Positions 27,626 to 37,891 of a DNA stretch of 64,000 nucleotides are shown piece after piece. A program made the translations under genes and the position numbers. The notes below the pieces were generated by a model. It was given only the letters and a program-made list of their open reading frames with translations, had not been told where the DNA came from and searched no databases. Each line of letters opens with the position of its first letter. Positions within the stretch are counted from its first letter, which is position 1. Origin of the DNA: Actinoplanes derwentensis (GTDB lineage Bacteria > Actinomycetota > Actinomycetes > Mycobacteriales > Micromonosporaceae); contig NZ_LT629758.1 in NCBI RefSeq assembly GCF_900104725.1, forward strand, positions 310,001 to 374,000, given 5' to 3'.

Positions 27626-30126
27626 GTGTCGTGCTGCGTACCCAGCTCGCCGGAGTCGGCCGGCGTCCGGCCCGGCTGCTGCTCACCGGGCTGGCGGTGC
27701 TGGTCGCCTCGTTCGTCGTCTACGCCACCGTGCTGGCCCAGCAGATCACCGAGCGCAGCGTCCTCAACGGGCTCAGCGGCACCCCGGAAGCCGCCGGCCT
27801 GGTGGTGCGCGACGGCGACCTGCGGGCCGCCGACCTCACCGCGATCAGCGGGCTGCCCGGAGTCGCCGAGGCGGTCGCCCGCACCGACTCCTACGTGCGG
27901 ACACCCGGCGGGGACCTGGTCGTCGCCACCGATCCCGGCAGCGGGCCACTGAGCACGGTGACGGTCACCGCGGGCCGCTATCCACGGGCGCCCGGCGAGA
28001 TCGCGGTCACCCCACGGACCGCGGAGCGGATGGATCTGCAGGTCGGCGCCACCGTGCCGGTCACCGTGGGGGAGAACGGCAATCAGACTCTGACCGTGGT
28101 CGGGACGGTGCTGCCGCGCGACGACGTCGGATTCCTGGCGTACTCCGGGCTCGACACGGTCCGGGCGCTCTCCGGCGGTAACGACTTCGTGAGCCGGATC
28201 GACGTGCGGCTCGACGGCAAAGGGGACTCGTCCGGCGTACGGCAGAAGGTCCTTGATCTGCTCCGAGGCCGGGAGGTCGTGCCGGAGGTCAGCACGGGAC
28301 AGGCGACCCGGCTGGCCGAGGCGCGGGCGGCGGCCGACGAGATCGACCAGCTCTTCATCGTGGTCCGGGTGTTCGTCGCGGTCGCCGTGATCGCGGCCGG
28401 GCTGATCGCCGCCTCCACGTTCCGGATCGTCTTCGCCCAGCGGATGCGGCAACTCGCCCTGCTCCGCGCGGTCGGCGCCGGCCGGGGTGCGCTGGCCCGC
28501 GCGCTCGCCGCCGAAGGTGCCCTGACCGGCCTGGTCGCCGGGCTCACCGGGGTACTGGCCGCGCTCGCCGTCGGCCACCTGCTCCCACCGGTGCTGTCCG
28601 CCTTCGGATTCGCCCTGGCCCGACCCGGCTTCCCGCTCGTCGAGGCGGTCCTCACCGTCCTGCTGGCTGTGCTGATCACCGTCGTGGCGGTGCTCGCCCC
28701 GGCCTTCTCCGCCGCCCGGGTGGCGCCGCTGGAAGCGCTGCGCTCGGCCGCGACCACCGGCGCCCGGCCGGGCATCGGAGTACCGCGCCTGGTCACCGGG
28801 CTGCTCTTCGCCGCGGCTGCGGCCGGAGCCGCCGCCCTGGTCTGGAGCAACCTGCCCAGCCCGGGGGAGGACTACGACCGGGGCGAAGCGATGCTGCTCG
28901 GCGTCGTCGGGTCCGGCGGACTGGCCTTCATCGCCCTGATCGCGCTCGGCCCGGTGCTGGTCCGGCCGGTCCTCGCGGTCGCCGGCTGGCCGCTGCGGCG
29001 CCTCGGCCCGGTCGGGCGGCTAGCCGTCGGCGGGGTCGGCGGCAGCACCCGGCGGGCCGCGGCGGTGTCGGTGGTGGTCGCGCTCGGCGTCACCCTGGTC
29101 ACCGGCGTGCTCGTCGGCGGCGACTCGATCCGGGTGCTCGCCACCCGGGAAGCCGTGGCCGCCGCCCCGGCCGACTTCGAACTGCGCGGCCCGGCCGGGG
29201 TCGCCCTGACCGACGGGGTGGCCGCGAGAGTCCGGCAGAGTCCCGAGGTCACCCGGGTCGTCACCTACCGCTGGGCCGACGGGATCACCATCGGCGGCAT
29301 GGAGGGCTGGGCGGCCACCGACGTCCCGGTGGCGTCGGTGCCCCGGCTCGCCGACCTCGACGCCCAGTCGGGTTCGGTCGCCGACCTGGCCCCCGGCCGG
29401 GCCGTCCTCAGCAGCATCGTCGCGGAGGTCGACGGGCTCGGCGCGGGCGACCAGGTCACGGTCGGGCTCGGCGGCACGGCGATCCGGGTGACGGTCGCCG
29501 CCGTCGTCGGCGGGGAGACGCCGCTGCACACCGGTGTCCTGCTCGACCCCGCCGACCTGACGAGACTCGGGGTGTCCGCCGCGCCGACCGGGCTGCTCGC
29601 CGACGCCGCCGAAACCGGTGAGTCCGGCCGTACCGCCGGGCTGCGGGCGCTACGCACCGCCGCCACCGCTCAGGCGGACCTGGCCGTCGCTGTCCTCGCC
29701 GACCAGTACGACCAGGTCAACGACGCCCTCGCGGTGCTGCTGACGGTCGCGCTGGCCCTGATCGGCCTCACCGTGCTGATCGCCGTCGTCGGGGTCGGCG
29801 CCACCACGGCCCTGTCGGTGGTGGAACGGTCCCGTGAATCGGGCCTGCTGCGGGCTGTCGGCATGTCGCGGGGCGGGCTGCACACCATGCTCACCACCGA
29901 GTCCGCGCTCTACGGGGTGATCGGCGCGGTGCTCGGGGTGCTGCTCGGTGTGCCGTACGCCTGGCTCGCCGTCTCCGCGATCGGCCTGGACGCCCCGCTG
30001 ACCCTGCCGGGACGGCAGCTCCTCGCGGTCTTCGCCGTGCTCGTCACCCTGACCGCGCTGGCCGGTGTCCTACCGGCCCGTAGAGCGGCGAGAACCAGCC
30101 CGGTGACCGCCCTCGGCACCGACTGA
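27622..30126 (+). CDS. FtsX-like ABC permease
   Basis: 834 residues with two FtsX-type domains. Membrane helices lie near residues 15-40, 250-275, 300-330, 345-375, then 390-410, 430-455, 480-505 and three near the C-terminus. Two large extracellular loops (about 50-240 and 510-690) are typical of the MacB family. The conserved segment RQLALLRAVGAGRGAL precedes helix 3 and recurs as SGLLRAVGMSRGGL in the second half. Substrate unknown; the regulatory two-component pair is divergent. Confidence 0.93.
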   Translation: MSVVLRTQLAGVGRRPARLLLTGLAVLVASFVVYATVLAQQITERSVLNGLSGTPEAAGLVVRDGDLRAADLTAISGLPGVAEAVARTDSYVRTPGGDLVVATDPGSGPLSTVTVTAGRYPRAPGEIAVTPRTAERMDLQVGATVPVTVGENGNQTLTVVGTVLPRDDVGFLAYSGLDTVRALSGGNDFVSRIDVRLDGKGDSSGVRQKVLDLLRGREVVPEVSTGQATRLAEARAAADEIDQLFIVVRVFVAVAVIAAGLIAASTFRIVFAQRMRQLALLRAVGAGRGALARALAAEGALTGLVAGLTGVLAALAVGHLLPPVLSAFGFALARPGFPLVEAVLTVLLAVLITVVAVLAPAFSAARVAPLEALRSAATTGARPGIGVPRLVTGLLFAAAAAGAAALVWSNLPSPGEDYDRGEAMLLGVVGSGGLAFIALIALGPVLVRPVLAVAGWPLRRLGPVGRLAVGGVGGSTRRAAAVSVVVALGVTLVTGVLVGGDSIRVLATREAVAAAPADFELRGPAGVALTDGVAARVRQSPEVTRVVTYRWADGITIGGMEGWAATDVPVASVPRLADLDAQSGSVADLAPGRAVLSSIVAEVDGLGAGDQVTVGLGGTAIRVTVAAVVGGETPLHTGVLLDPADLTRLGVSAAPTGLLADAAETGESGRTAGLRALRTAATAQADLAVAVLADQYDQVNDALAVLLTVALALIGLTVLIAVVGVGATTALSVVERSRESGLLRAVGMSRGGLHTMLTTESALYGVIGAVLGVLLGVPYAWLAVSAIGLDAPLTLPGRQLLAVFAVLVTLTALAGVLPARRAARTSPVTALGTD

Positions 30127-30146
30127 CCCCCATCCGAGTCACCATC

Positions 30147-30202
30147 GAACCCCGGATCTCCACGCGGCGGTGGTGCTTGCTGTGTGTGGTGAGCCGGGGT
30201 TC
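30147..30202. terminator. Nested hairpin after the ABC permease
   Basis: Outer arms GAACCCCGG (30147-30155) and CCGGGGTTC (30194-30202) enclose a smaller CCAC...GTGG hairpin. It is 20 bases past the permease stop. The remaining ~180 bases to the next gene show no clear promoter or riboswitch. Confidence 0.45.
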
Positions 30203-30380
30203 TGGCTTTCCATACTGGACTGTGGGAAAAGCCGGGGGAGGGATCGGCGAGGGCTGATGGGTTGGCGGGGGTGTGAGGTTGTCTACAGCGGCCCGGTGAA
30301 GCGGCCCTACGGGACAGAACGGATCCGGAACGTCCGGTATGGTTCGCCCGCTATCGACGGGTGATCACTGCGGGGGACGG

Positions 30381-32747
30381 ATGAGACGCAAGCTGGCTAT
30401 CGGGATCGGGACGGCTACCGCCGTGCTGGCCGCGGGCGGTGGAGTGGCCGCACTGACCTGGCCTTCCGGGTCGGGGGCGGCAGCGCCGGCGGCGGTGCCG
30501 GCCGCCGAGCCGGTCACCGTGACCGGCACCCTCGCGCCGGACCCGAATCCCGCGCCGCCCCGGGTGAAGACCACGCTGCGCTCGGTGGACCTGACGGTCT
30601 CCGGCACCAAGGCCGATCTGCCGCAGCGGACCACGAAACGGTTCAGCCTGCTCGGGGTCACCTGGAACGACGGCCGCAGCGCTCCGGACGGCACCCTCGA
30701 AGTGCGGACCCGCAGCGTCGCCACCGGCGAGTGGTCCGGCTGGCAGGCCCTGCAGTTGCGCGACGACGCCCCCGACGGGGCGGAGGCGGCCGACCTCGGC
30801 CGCGGCGCCACCGCCCCGCTCTGGGTCGGCCCTTCCGACGGAGTGGCCGCCCGGATCGCCGGTAAGGGCTCCGGCCTGCCTGCCGGCCTGCGGATCGACA
30901 TGATCGACCCGGGGAGCGACAGCGGCGGCAAGGGCGGTGGTGAGCCGGCCCCGAGAGCGTCGGCACCGGCCCCGGAGTCCCCGGCGCCCACCCTGTCGAC
31001 CGAGGCCCCGGCCCCGGCGGAACCCTCCGAGGAGCCGACCGAACCGGTCGTCGAAGAGCCTGTACCGGGCGAGCCGGTCACCGGGACGCCCGCGCCGGCC
31101 GGCCCGGCCGTCGAGGAGACGGAACCCGCCGAGGACGGCAGCAAGGTCGACGACCTGACCGATGAGGTGGTCACCCCGGCGGCCGAGTCCGGCAAGGACT
31201 CCGCCAAGGCGTCCATCACGGCGGCCACCACCGTGCCGGTCGCGGCTCAGTTCCCGACCTACTACTCGCGGGCGGCGTGGAGCGCCGACGAGACCATCGT
31301 CAAACGTGACCAGATCGTGGAGGCCAGCAGCGTCCAGGTGGTCTGGCTGCACCACACCGCGCACGCGGCGAACACCGCCAACGACTACCAGTGCTCTGAG
31401 GCTCCGGCGATCGTCCGGTCGATCCAGGCCTGGGACATCAAGGGCGACGGATATTCCGACATCGGCTACAACTACCTGGTCGACAAGTGCGGCCGACTTT
31501 ACGAGGGCCGGGTCGGGGGCGTGGAGAAAGCGATCGTTCCCGCCGCGGTCAAGGGCTTCAACACCGGTTACGCCTCGATCGCGGTGATCGGCAACTACGA
31601 GACCGCCGCGTCCACCGCCGCGGTCGAGACGATCGTCGCGCAGGTCGCCGCGGCCCGCCTCGGTAAGTACGGGTTCAACCCGACCAGCATGGTCACGCTC
31701 AAGGCGTCCATCGCCAACGACAAGTTCAAGCCGGGTGACACGTTCACCGTGGCGCGGCTGGCCGGTCACAAGGACGCCGACGCCACCCTCTGCCCGGGAG
31801 TGAACCTCTACGCCCGGCTGCCCGAGATCCGCGCCAAGTCGCAGCAGATGGTGACCGGCCTGTCGATGAAGCCGGTGACCGGCGGCGGGCTGGCCGCGGG
31901 CGCCTACCACGTGAAGAAGTCCGCGACGCTCAACTGGGCGGTCGGCACCGCCTCCGCCGAGATCGCCGGGTTCGACATCCTGGTCGACGGGGCGGTGGCC
32001 GCCACGGTCGCCGGGGACAAGCGCACCGCCACGGTGGCGCTCACCGCCGGCCGGCACAACGTCACGGTGCTGGCCCGGCACATCGCCGGCAGCACCGCCC
32101 GGGTCGGCGTGGTGATCTACGGCGACGTGACCGCTCCGACGTACGCCAAGGTCGTGGGGTTGTCCTTGCGTACCGGCACCTACAGCGCGACAGTGGTCCC
32201 GGTGCGGCTCACCCCGAACGGCGCCGACAACCTGAAACTGGCCGGTTACCAGGTCAGCCGGCCGAAGCCGGCGACGCTCGGGCCGGTCAGCAGCTGGGCG
32301 ACCACGGTGAAACCCGGCGCGAATGTCTGGACGGTCACCGCGAAGGACGTGGCCGGCAACACCCGGGCCGCCTCGATCACCCGGAAGGTGGTCCTCTCCC
32401 CGGAGACCGCCGCGAAGAAGACCGGCACATGGACGAAGAAGACCCACACCGCGTACCTCGGTGGCAAGAGCCTCACCGCGTCGGCGAAGAACGCGAAGCT
32501 GACCTGGGCGTTCACCGGCCGGTCGGCGTCGCTGCTGTTCTCCCGGGTGGCCAAGAGCGGCAAGGTGGCGATCTACGTGGACGGTAAGAAGGTCACCACG
32601 ATCGACCTGAAGTCCACCAAGACACTGAACCGGCAGGCGGTGTGGACCCGCGACCTGGCCTACGGCAAACACACCGTGGCCATCGTCGTTCAGGGCACGT
32701 CGGGGCGCCCGGCCGTGGTGTCCGACGGTCTGGCGTACATCAAGTAG
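30381..32747 (+). CDS. Secreted PGRP/N-acetylmuramoyl-L-alanine amidase-type protein
   Basis: 788 residues from ATG 30381 (GGGGGAC lies a few bases upstream). N-terminal signal or membrane helix; a 190-290 linker rich in Pro, Glu and Ala; then a PGRP/amidase-2 domain (about 295-490) with zinc ligands in WLHHTAH, AGHKD and the Cys of TLCPG, which favours amidase activity cleaving the lactyl-amide bond of peptidoglycan. Two beta-rich repeats follow (about 500-690), and a C-terminal domain with SLLFSRVAKSGKVAIYVDG. It ends eight bases into the convergent hybrid kinase gene. Function in wall turnover is inferred from the domain. Confidence 0.9.
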   Translation: MRRKLAIGIGTATAVLAAGGGVAALTWPSGSGAAAPAAVPAAEPVTVTGTLAPDPNPAPPRVKTTLRSVDLTVSGTKADLPQRTTKRFSLLGVTWNDGRSAPDGTLEVRTRSVATGEWSGWQALQLRDDAPDGAEAADLGRGATAPLWVGPSDGVAARIAGKGSGLPAGLRIDMIDPGSDSGGKGGGEPAPRASAPAPESPAPTLSTEAPAPAEPSEEPTEPVVEEPVPGEPVTGTPAPAGPAVEETEPAEDGSKVDDLTDEVVTPAAESGKDSAKASITAATTVPVAAQFPTYYSRAAWSADETIVKRDQIVEASSVQVVWLHHTAHAANTANDYQCSEAPAIVRSIQAWDIKGDGYSDIGYNYLVDKCGRLYEGRVGGVEKAIVPAAVKGFNTGYASIAVIGNYETAASTAAVETIVAQVAAARLGKYGFNPTSMVTLKASIANDKFKPGDTFTVARLAGHKDADATLCPGVNLYARLPEIRAKSQQMVTGLSMKPVTGGGLAAGAYHVKKSATLNWAVGTASAEIAGFDILVDGAVAATVAGDKRTATVALTAGRHNVTVLARHIAGSTARVGVVIYGDVTAPTYAKVVGLSLRTGTYSATVVPVRLTPNGADNLKLAGYQVSRPKPATLGPVSSWATTVKPGANVWTVTAKDVAGNTRAASITRKVVLSPETAAKKTGTWTKKTHTAYLGGKSLTASAKNAKLTWAFTGRSASLLFSRVAKSGKVAIYVDGKKVTTIDLKSTKTLNRQAVWTRDLAYGKHTVAIVVQGTSGRPAVVSDGLAYIK

Positions 32748-34731
32748 TTCGTCGAGGGTTGTCGCGCCGCTCCGGACCGGGATGGTCCGGCGGCGCCGGG
32801 GGCAGGGTGAACGAGAACGTCGCGCCCTGCCCCTCCTCGCTCTCCGCCCAGATCTCCCCGCCGTGCCGTTCCACCGCCCGGTGCACGGTGGTCAGCCCGA
32901 TGCCGGTGCCGGGGAAGTCGCGGGCGTCGTGCAGCCGGGCGAACGGGCGGAACAACGAGCCCGCCTGATCGGCCGGGAACCCGGCACCGTTGTCGTGGAT
33001 GTGGAACCGGGCGCCGTCGCCACCGATCTCGACGGCCGGGTGCTCGACCTTGCGGGTGAACTTCACCGCGTTGGTGATCAGGTTCTCCAGGATGACCCGG
33101 ACCAGTCCCTCGTCCCCGTCGGCGGACATGCCCTCCCGGACGGTGAACGCGACCTGCCGGTCCGGGTCGCGGGCCGCGACGTCGGCGATCACCTGATGTG
33201 CCGTCGCCGTCATGTCGAAGATCTCCCGGCGCAGTTCGCCACGGCTGGCGCGGGCCAGGATCAGCAGCGACTCCACCAGGTCGGCCATCCGCATCGCCGC
33301 CGCGTGAATGCGGGTCAGCCGGTGTTTGGTGGCCTCGCCGAGCGGCTCCTCGATCTCCTCCAGCATGTGCTCGGCGAAACTGCTGATCACCTGCAGCGGG
33401 CCGCGCAGGTCGTGCGAGACCGAGCCGGAGAAGGCCTCCAGCTCCCGGTTGCGCCACTCCAGTTCCTCGACCAGTGCCGCCCGGGTCTCGGCGAGCTGCC
33501 GGGCGGCCCGTTCCTCGGCCGCGTCGAGTTCGCGGCGCATCAGCTCCTCCCGGATGCGGCGGGCCTCGTCGTGCGACTGCTTGCGGCGGATCTGCGCCCG
33601 CACGTGCACCCGCAGGCCCTCCTGCACATCGGCGTCGCGCACGTAGTCGTCGGCCCCGGCCGCCAGACAGTCCAGCATCCGGTCCTCATGCCCGGTCATC
33701 ACCAGCGGCAGATCCCCGGCCTGCGGGGCGCCACGCAGTCGACGGCATTCCTCGCGGGCCCGTTCCAGGTCGTCGCCGAGCCCGAGGACGATGCAGTCGA
33801 CCGGCTGGGCGGCCAGCAGTTCGACGGTGTCGTCCATGGTGGTGGCCTGCACGATGTCGTAGCCGTCGGCGCGCAGCGGTTCGGCCCAGCGTTCCAGTTC
33901 GGCCCGGTCGGTGCCGACGATCATCACCTTGCCCGGCCCGTGCAGACCACTGATCGCCTCGAGCGGCAGCTGTTCGGCGCTCTGCCGCAGCACCACCGCC
34001 AGTTTCGCCAGCACCACCGCCATGTCCTGCTGTTTGCGGACGAACGCGTCGGCACCGGCGTCGAGCATCTGCATCTCGGTCGCGTAGTCGTCGGCGGCCG
34101 TCATCAGCAGGCACGGGGTGTCGCGCAGGGCCGGGTCGAGGCGGATCCGGCGGATCACGGTGGCGCCGTCGATGCCCGGCATCACCCCGTCGACGATGAT
34201 CGCGTGCGGCCGGCGGTCGGCGGCCATCCGCAGCCCCTCCTCACCGCCGGTCGCGGTCAGCACCGCGTAACCTTCCGGTTCGAGCAGTTCGCGCAGCTGT
34301 TCCCGGAAGGTCATGCTGTCGTCGATGACCAGGATGATGGTGCGGTCGCCGGCCCGGTCCGGGATCTCCCCGAGCAACTGGCGGGTACGGGCCACCACAT
34401 AACCGGCGTCGTACGGCTTGCCCACGTACTCGTCCGCACCGGTCCGCAGTCCGGCGAGCCGGTCGGACACCTCGCTCTCACTGGACAGCAGCATGGTGAT
34501 CACCCCGTCCCGTCCGGGGGTGCGCCGCAGTTCGGTGAGCAGTTCCAGTCCGTCGGCATCGGGCAGCAGCACGTCCAGGACGGCCGCGTCGAACGGTTTG
34601 GCCGCGAACGCCGACCGCGCCTCGGCCCCGGTGGCGCAGAGGATGGTGACGAACCCGTCGTCGGAGAACGCCTCGTGCAGGTCCATCCGCACGGTCAGGC
34701 TGTCGTCTACGATCAGCACGGTCGGTGTCAT
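32740..34731 (-). CDS. Triple-receiver hybrid histidine kinase (last gene of the chemosensory operon)
   Basis: 663 residues: receiver 1 (1-120, Asp in AAVLDVLLPDADG, Lys in YVGKPYD), receiver 2 (about 130-250, Asp in IIVDGVMPG), a third receiver-like domain (about 270-385) that lacks the acceptor Asp (CIVLGLGDDLE), a coiled coil, and a kinase core with SVSHDLRGPL, N-box NLITNAVKF, DNGAGF and GTGIGL. It can take phosphate from CheA and may pass a signal onward through its own kinase. It overlaps cheB by four bases, so it is the last gene of the operon. The usual Wsp output (a diguanylate cyclase) is absent. Confidence 0.92.
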   Translation of the reverse strand: MTPTVLIVDDSLTVRMDLHEAFSDDGFVTILCATGAEARSAFAAKPFDAAVLDVLLPDADGLELLTELRRTPGRDGVITMLLSSESEVSDRLAGLRTGADEYVGKPYDAGYVVARTRQLLGEIPDRAGDRTIILVIDDSMTFREQLRELLEPEGYAVLTATGGEEGLRMAADRRPHAIIVDGVMPGIDGATVIRRIRLDPALRDTPCLLMTAADDYATEMQMLDAGADAFVRKQQDMAVVLAKLAVVLRQSAEQLPLEAISGLHGPGKVMIVGTDRAELERWAEPLRADGYDIVQATTMDDTVELLAAQPVDCIVLGLGDDLERAREECRRLRGAPQAGDLPLVMTGHEDRMLDCLAAGADDYVRDADVQEGLRVHVRAQIRRKQSHDEARRIREELMRRELDAAEERAARQLAETRAALVEELEWRNRELEAFSGSVSHDLRGPLQVISSFAEHMLEEIEEPLGEATKHRLTRIHAAAMRMADLVESLLILARASRGELRREIFDMTATAHQVIADVAARDPDRQVAFTVREGMSADGDEGLVRVILENLITNAVKFTRKVEHPAVEIGGDGARFHIHDNGAGFPADQAGSLFRPFARLHDARDFPGTGIGLTTVHRAVERHGGEIWAESEEGQGATFSFTLPPAPPDHPGPERRDNPRRTT

Positions 34732-35795
34732 CGGTGGACCGCCGAGGACAGTTCGGCGACGCGGGTGGCGATCCGGGCGGGCGGGAGCACATGTTGCGCG
34801 GCCCCGAGCAGCGCCGCTTCCCTGGGCATGCCGTAGACGACGCAGCTCCCCTCGTCCTGGGCGAACGTGACCGCGCCCCGGTTGCGCATCTGCAGCAGCC
34901 CGGCCGCCCCGTCCCGGCCCATCCCGGTGAGCAGGCAGCCGATCGCGGACGGCCCGAACTCGTCGGCGACCGATTCGAACAGCACGTCCACCGACGGCCG
35001 GCAGGAGTGCCGTTGCGGGCCGTCGCTGAGCCGCAGCAGCTGATCCCGGACGAGCACGTGCCGGTCCGGGGGCGCGAGCAGGATCTGGCCGGCGGCCCGG
35101 CTGACCGGGGTGCCGTCGGTGGCGTACCGGACGTTGCGGCCGGTCTGCCCGGCCAGCCAGTCGGAGAACGCCACCGCGAACTGTTCACTGGTCGCGATGT
35201 GCTGCACGATCAGGATCGGGGTGGAGAAGTTCGGCGGCAGCGAGCACAGCAGTTCGGTGAGCGCGCCGGGGCCGCCGGTGGAGGCGCCGACCGCGACCAC
35301 GGACACCCCGCCACCTCGCACCGGTGCCGGCATCGGGACCGGCAGCGGGGCCGGTGCCGCGCCGGTGGTCCGCTGGCCCAGCCGGGCCCGTGGGTGGGTG
35401 ATCACCCGGATCCGCGCGACCAGCCGCAGCGACGTGCGCAGGCGCACCGCCCAGTCCGCGTCCGAGGCGTCACCGCGGGGCTTCTCCAGCACGTCGACGG
35501 CCCCGGCGGCCAGGGCGTTGTACGTGCTGAACAGCTCCTGCCGGTCCGCTGACGACACCACCAGGATCGGTGTCGGATGGGCGGCCATGATCTGCTCGGT
35601 GGCCTCCAGCCCGCTGATCCCGGGCAGCATCATGTCCATCGTGATCACGTCGGGCCGCAGCCGGGCGGTCATCTGCACGGCCCGTTCACCGTCCAGAGCC
35701 TCCCCGACGATCTCCAGGTCCGGATCCGGGGCGAGTGCCTCCCGCAGGTGGTGCCGCATGGTGGAGGAGTCCTCGACGATCAGCACCCGGGTCAT
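34728..35795 (-). CDS. cheB: CheB chemotaxis methylesterase/deamidase
   Basis: 355 residues: an N-terminal receiver (Asp in VITMDMMLPG, Lys in VLEKPRG), a linker, and a C-terminal esterase with catalytic Ser (VGASTGG), His (IVQHIA) and Asp (TGMGRDGA). CheB removes methyl groups from MCP receptors. Overlaps both neighbours by four bases. Confidence 0.95.
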   Translation of the reverse strand: MTRVLIVEDSSTMRHHLREALAPDPDLEIVGEALDGERAVQMTARLRPDVITMDMMLPGISGLEATEQIMAAHPTPILVVSSADRQELFSTYNALAAGAVDVLEKPRGDASDADWAVRLRTSLRLVARIRVITHPRARLGQRTTGAAPAPLPVPMPAPVRGGGVSVVAVGASTGGPGALTELLCSLPPNFSTPILIVQHIATSEQFAVAFSDWLAGQTGRNVRYATDGTPVSRAAGQILLAPPDRHVLVRDQLLRLSDGPQRHSCRPSVDVLFESVADEFGPSAIGCLLTGMGRDGAAGLLQMRNRGAVTFAQDEGSCVVYGMPREAALLGAAQHVLPPARIATRVAELSSAVHR

Positions 35796-37891
35796 GAACG
35801 GACCACCAATCGCCGGATGTGACCGAGCAGCTGCTGCTGGTCGAACTCGCCTTTGACCACGTACGCGCTGGCTCCGGCGTCGCGGCCCCGGTCCCGGTCG
35901 GCGGCGCTGGCCCGGGAACTGACCAGGATCGCCGGCACCACGGCCAGTTTCGGATCGGCGCGGGTCCGTTCGACGAACGTGAAACCGTCGATGCCGGGCA
36001 TGTCGATGTCGGTGAGGAACAGTCCGTACCGCCGGGCCCGGGCCTTCTCCAGGCCCTCCTCACCGGACGCGGCCAGGTCCACCTCGTAGCCGGCCGACTC
36101 CAGGATGCTGCGTTCCAGCATCCGGGTGGTCAGCGAGTCGTCGACGACCAGGATCGGCAGTGGCGCGGCGACCGTGGCGGCGACCGGCCGGGCACCCTCC
36201 TGATGGCCGCGGAACACCTCGTCGGCCAGGCCCTGCGGGTCCAGCACCAGGCGCGGGTTGCCGTCGGCGTCCACCGACACGCTGCCGACCACCGCCGACG
36301 CCGGGGCCAGCTCCGGCAGCGGACGGGCCACCAGACCGGACGTGCCGGCCAGCCGGTCCACCCCGATCGCGAAGGTGCCGCCGGTGGTGTTCACCACGAC
36401 CGCGGCGCCGATGCCCGGCGTCTCCGGGACGGTCGAACCGGTGTAGAGGGCTTCGGCGAGCGGCAGGAACGGGGCGGCGCTGCCGTCGTAGACGATCCGG
36501 CCGGACACCGCGGCGGCGGCCGCCTCCTCCGGGCTCAGCCGCACACACGCCCGGACCACGTCCAGCGGCAACGTTGCCACCGTGCCTCCGGCCTCCACGT
36601 TCAGCCCGGTCATCGCGAGCAGCGCGAGCGGGAAGATCAGCTCCACGGTGGCGCCCCGGCCGGGGACACTGTGCACCTGCACCTCGCCTTGGAGCTGGGC
36701 GGCGACCTCGCGGACCGCGTCCATGCCGATGCCCCGCCCGGACACCTCGGTCACCGCCGGGGACGTGCTGATCCCGCCGTGCAGGACCAGGCCGAGCAGC
36801 TGGTCACTGTCCGGCGGCCCGCTTCCGGTCTCCAGCAGGCCACGTTCCTCGGCGGTACGGCGTAACGCGTCCAGATCGAACCCACGGCCGTCGTCGACGC
36901 ACCGGAACCGGGCGAACCGCCCGCGCCGTTCCACCTCGACGGTGATCGTCCCCTCGGCCGGTTTCCCCGCGGCCAACCGTTCGGCCTCCGATTCGATGCC
37001 GTGCACCACCGCGTTGCGCACCACGTGCAGGAAACCGCCGCTGACCGGGCTGAGCAGGTGCGCCCCCATCCGGAGCCCGACGCCGCGAGCCTCGAACCGG
37101 ACCCGTTTGCCCTCCCCGTCGGCGGCGTCGCGCACCGCCCGCCGCAGGGTGGTGAAGACCGAACTGACCGGGACCAGCCGCAGCCCCTCGGCCCGGGACC
37201 GGACGTCCTCCAGCTCCCGTTCGATCTGGTCGACCGAGTCGGTGAACCGGCGGCCCGCCGACCCGAGTTCGGCGGCCAGCCGTTCCGCCGCCGCCCGGGT
37301 CGCCGTCGCGCCGCCCCGGCCCACCCGGAGCTGGTCGGCGAGGTTCTCGGCGGCCCGGTGCAGCCGTTCGACGGTGGCGCATCCGGTGCGCAGCGGCGCC
37401 ATCCGGGTGTTGGTCTCACCGATCGCGTCCAGCAGTTCGTCCAGGTCGGCGGTGGCCGTCTTGGGCGCGAGCGAGATCTCCTCCCGCTGCTCCACCTTGG
37501 CGGGCTTCTCCGCCGCCGTCTCCGCCGAATGCGAAGGCGACGGCGAGGCCGACGCGGCCGGGGGCGCGGCCGGATTCTCGATCATGGTGACACAGGCCGC
37601 GATCGCGTCGTTGAGTCGCAGCAGCTCCCGCATCTGTTCGGCGGCCAGCGGCGCCGCGTCGTCGCCCCGGTGCGGGACCAGCACCTCCTCGAACGCGTGC
37701 GCGTGGTCGGCGATCTCCTTCTGCTTGACCACCCGGGCCGCGCCCTTGAGCGTGTGCGCGACCCGCAGCAGCATCGCCACCGGTTCCGGGCCGGGCCGCT
37801 GGTCCAGGTCCAGCACACCGGCGCTGATCTGATCGACCAGTTCGCGCGCCTCGACCCGGAAGTACCGCAGCGGATCCTTGCCCTCGGCCAT
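35792..37891 (-). CDS. cheA: CheA histidine kinase with C-terminal receiver
   Basis: 699 residues from ATG 37891, which shares one base with the MCP stop (TGATG); the open frame continues upstream only as an antisense shadow. P1 phosphotransfer domain with the His in VAHTLKGAARV; a Pro/Ala/Ser linker (about 110-150) with no clear P2; dimerisation; ATPase domain with HVVRNAVVHGIE, DDGRGF and GRGIGMDAV; a CheW-like regulatory domain; and a C-terminal receiver (about 580-699, ILVVDDS, FLTDIDMPG). The fused receiver is the WspE/FrzE type and acts as a response element or phosphate sink. Confidence 0.95.
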   Translation of the reverse strand: MAEGKDPLRYFRVEARELVDQISAGVLDLDQRPGPEPVAMLLRVAHTLKGAARVVKQKEIADHAHAFEEVLVPHRGDDAAPLAAEQMRELLRLNDAIAACVTMIENPAAPPAASASPSPSHSAETAAEKPAKVEQREEISLAPKTATADLDELLDAIGETNTRMAPLRTGCATVERLHRAAENLADQLRVGRGGATATRAAAERLAAELGSAGRRFTDSVDQIERELEDVRSRAEGLRLVPVSSVFTTLRRAVRDAADGEGKRVRFEARGVGLRMGAHLLSPVSGGFLHVVRNAVVHGIESEAERLAAGKPAEGTITVEVERRGRFARFRCVDDGRGFDLDALRRTAEERGLLETGSGPPDSDQLLGLVLHGGISTSPAVTEVSGRGIGMDAVREVAAQLQGEVQVHSVPGRGATVELIFPLALLAMTGLNVEAGGTVATLPLDVVRACVRLSPEEAAAAAVSGRIVYDGSAAPFLPLAEALYTGSTVPETPGIGAAVVVNTTGGTFAIGVDRLAGTSGLVARPLPELAPASAVVGSVSVDADGNPRLVLDPQGLADEVFRGHQEGARPVAATVAAPLPILVVDDSLTTRMLERSILESAGYEVDLAASGEEGLEKARARRYGLFLTDIDMPGIDGFTFVERTRADPKLAVVPAILVSSRASAADRDRGRDAGASAYVVKGEFDQQQLLGHIRRLVVRS

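Noticed and set aside
30203..30380. c-di-AMP (ydaO-type) riboswitch in front of the amidase gene
   Set aside because: The gene type fits, but the leader shows neither the characteristic conserved blocks nor the long pairing pattern.
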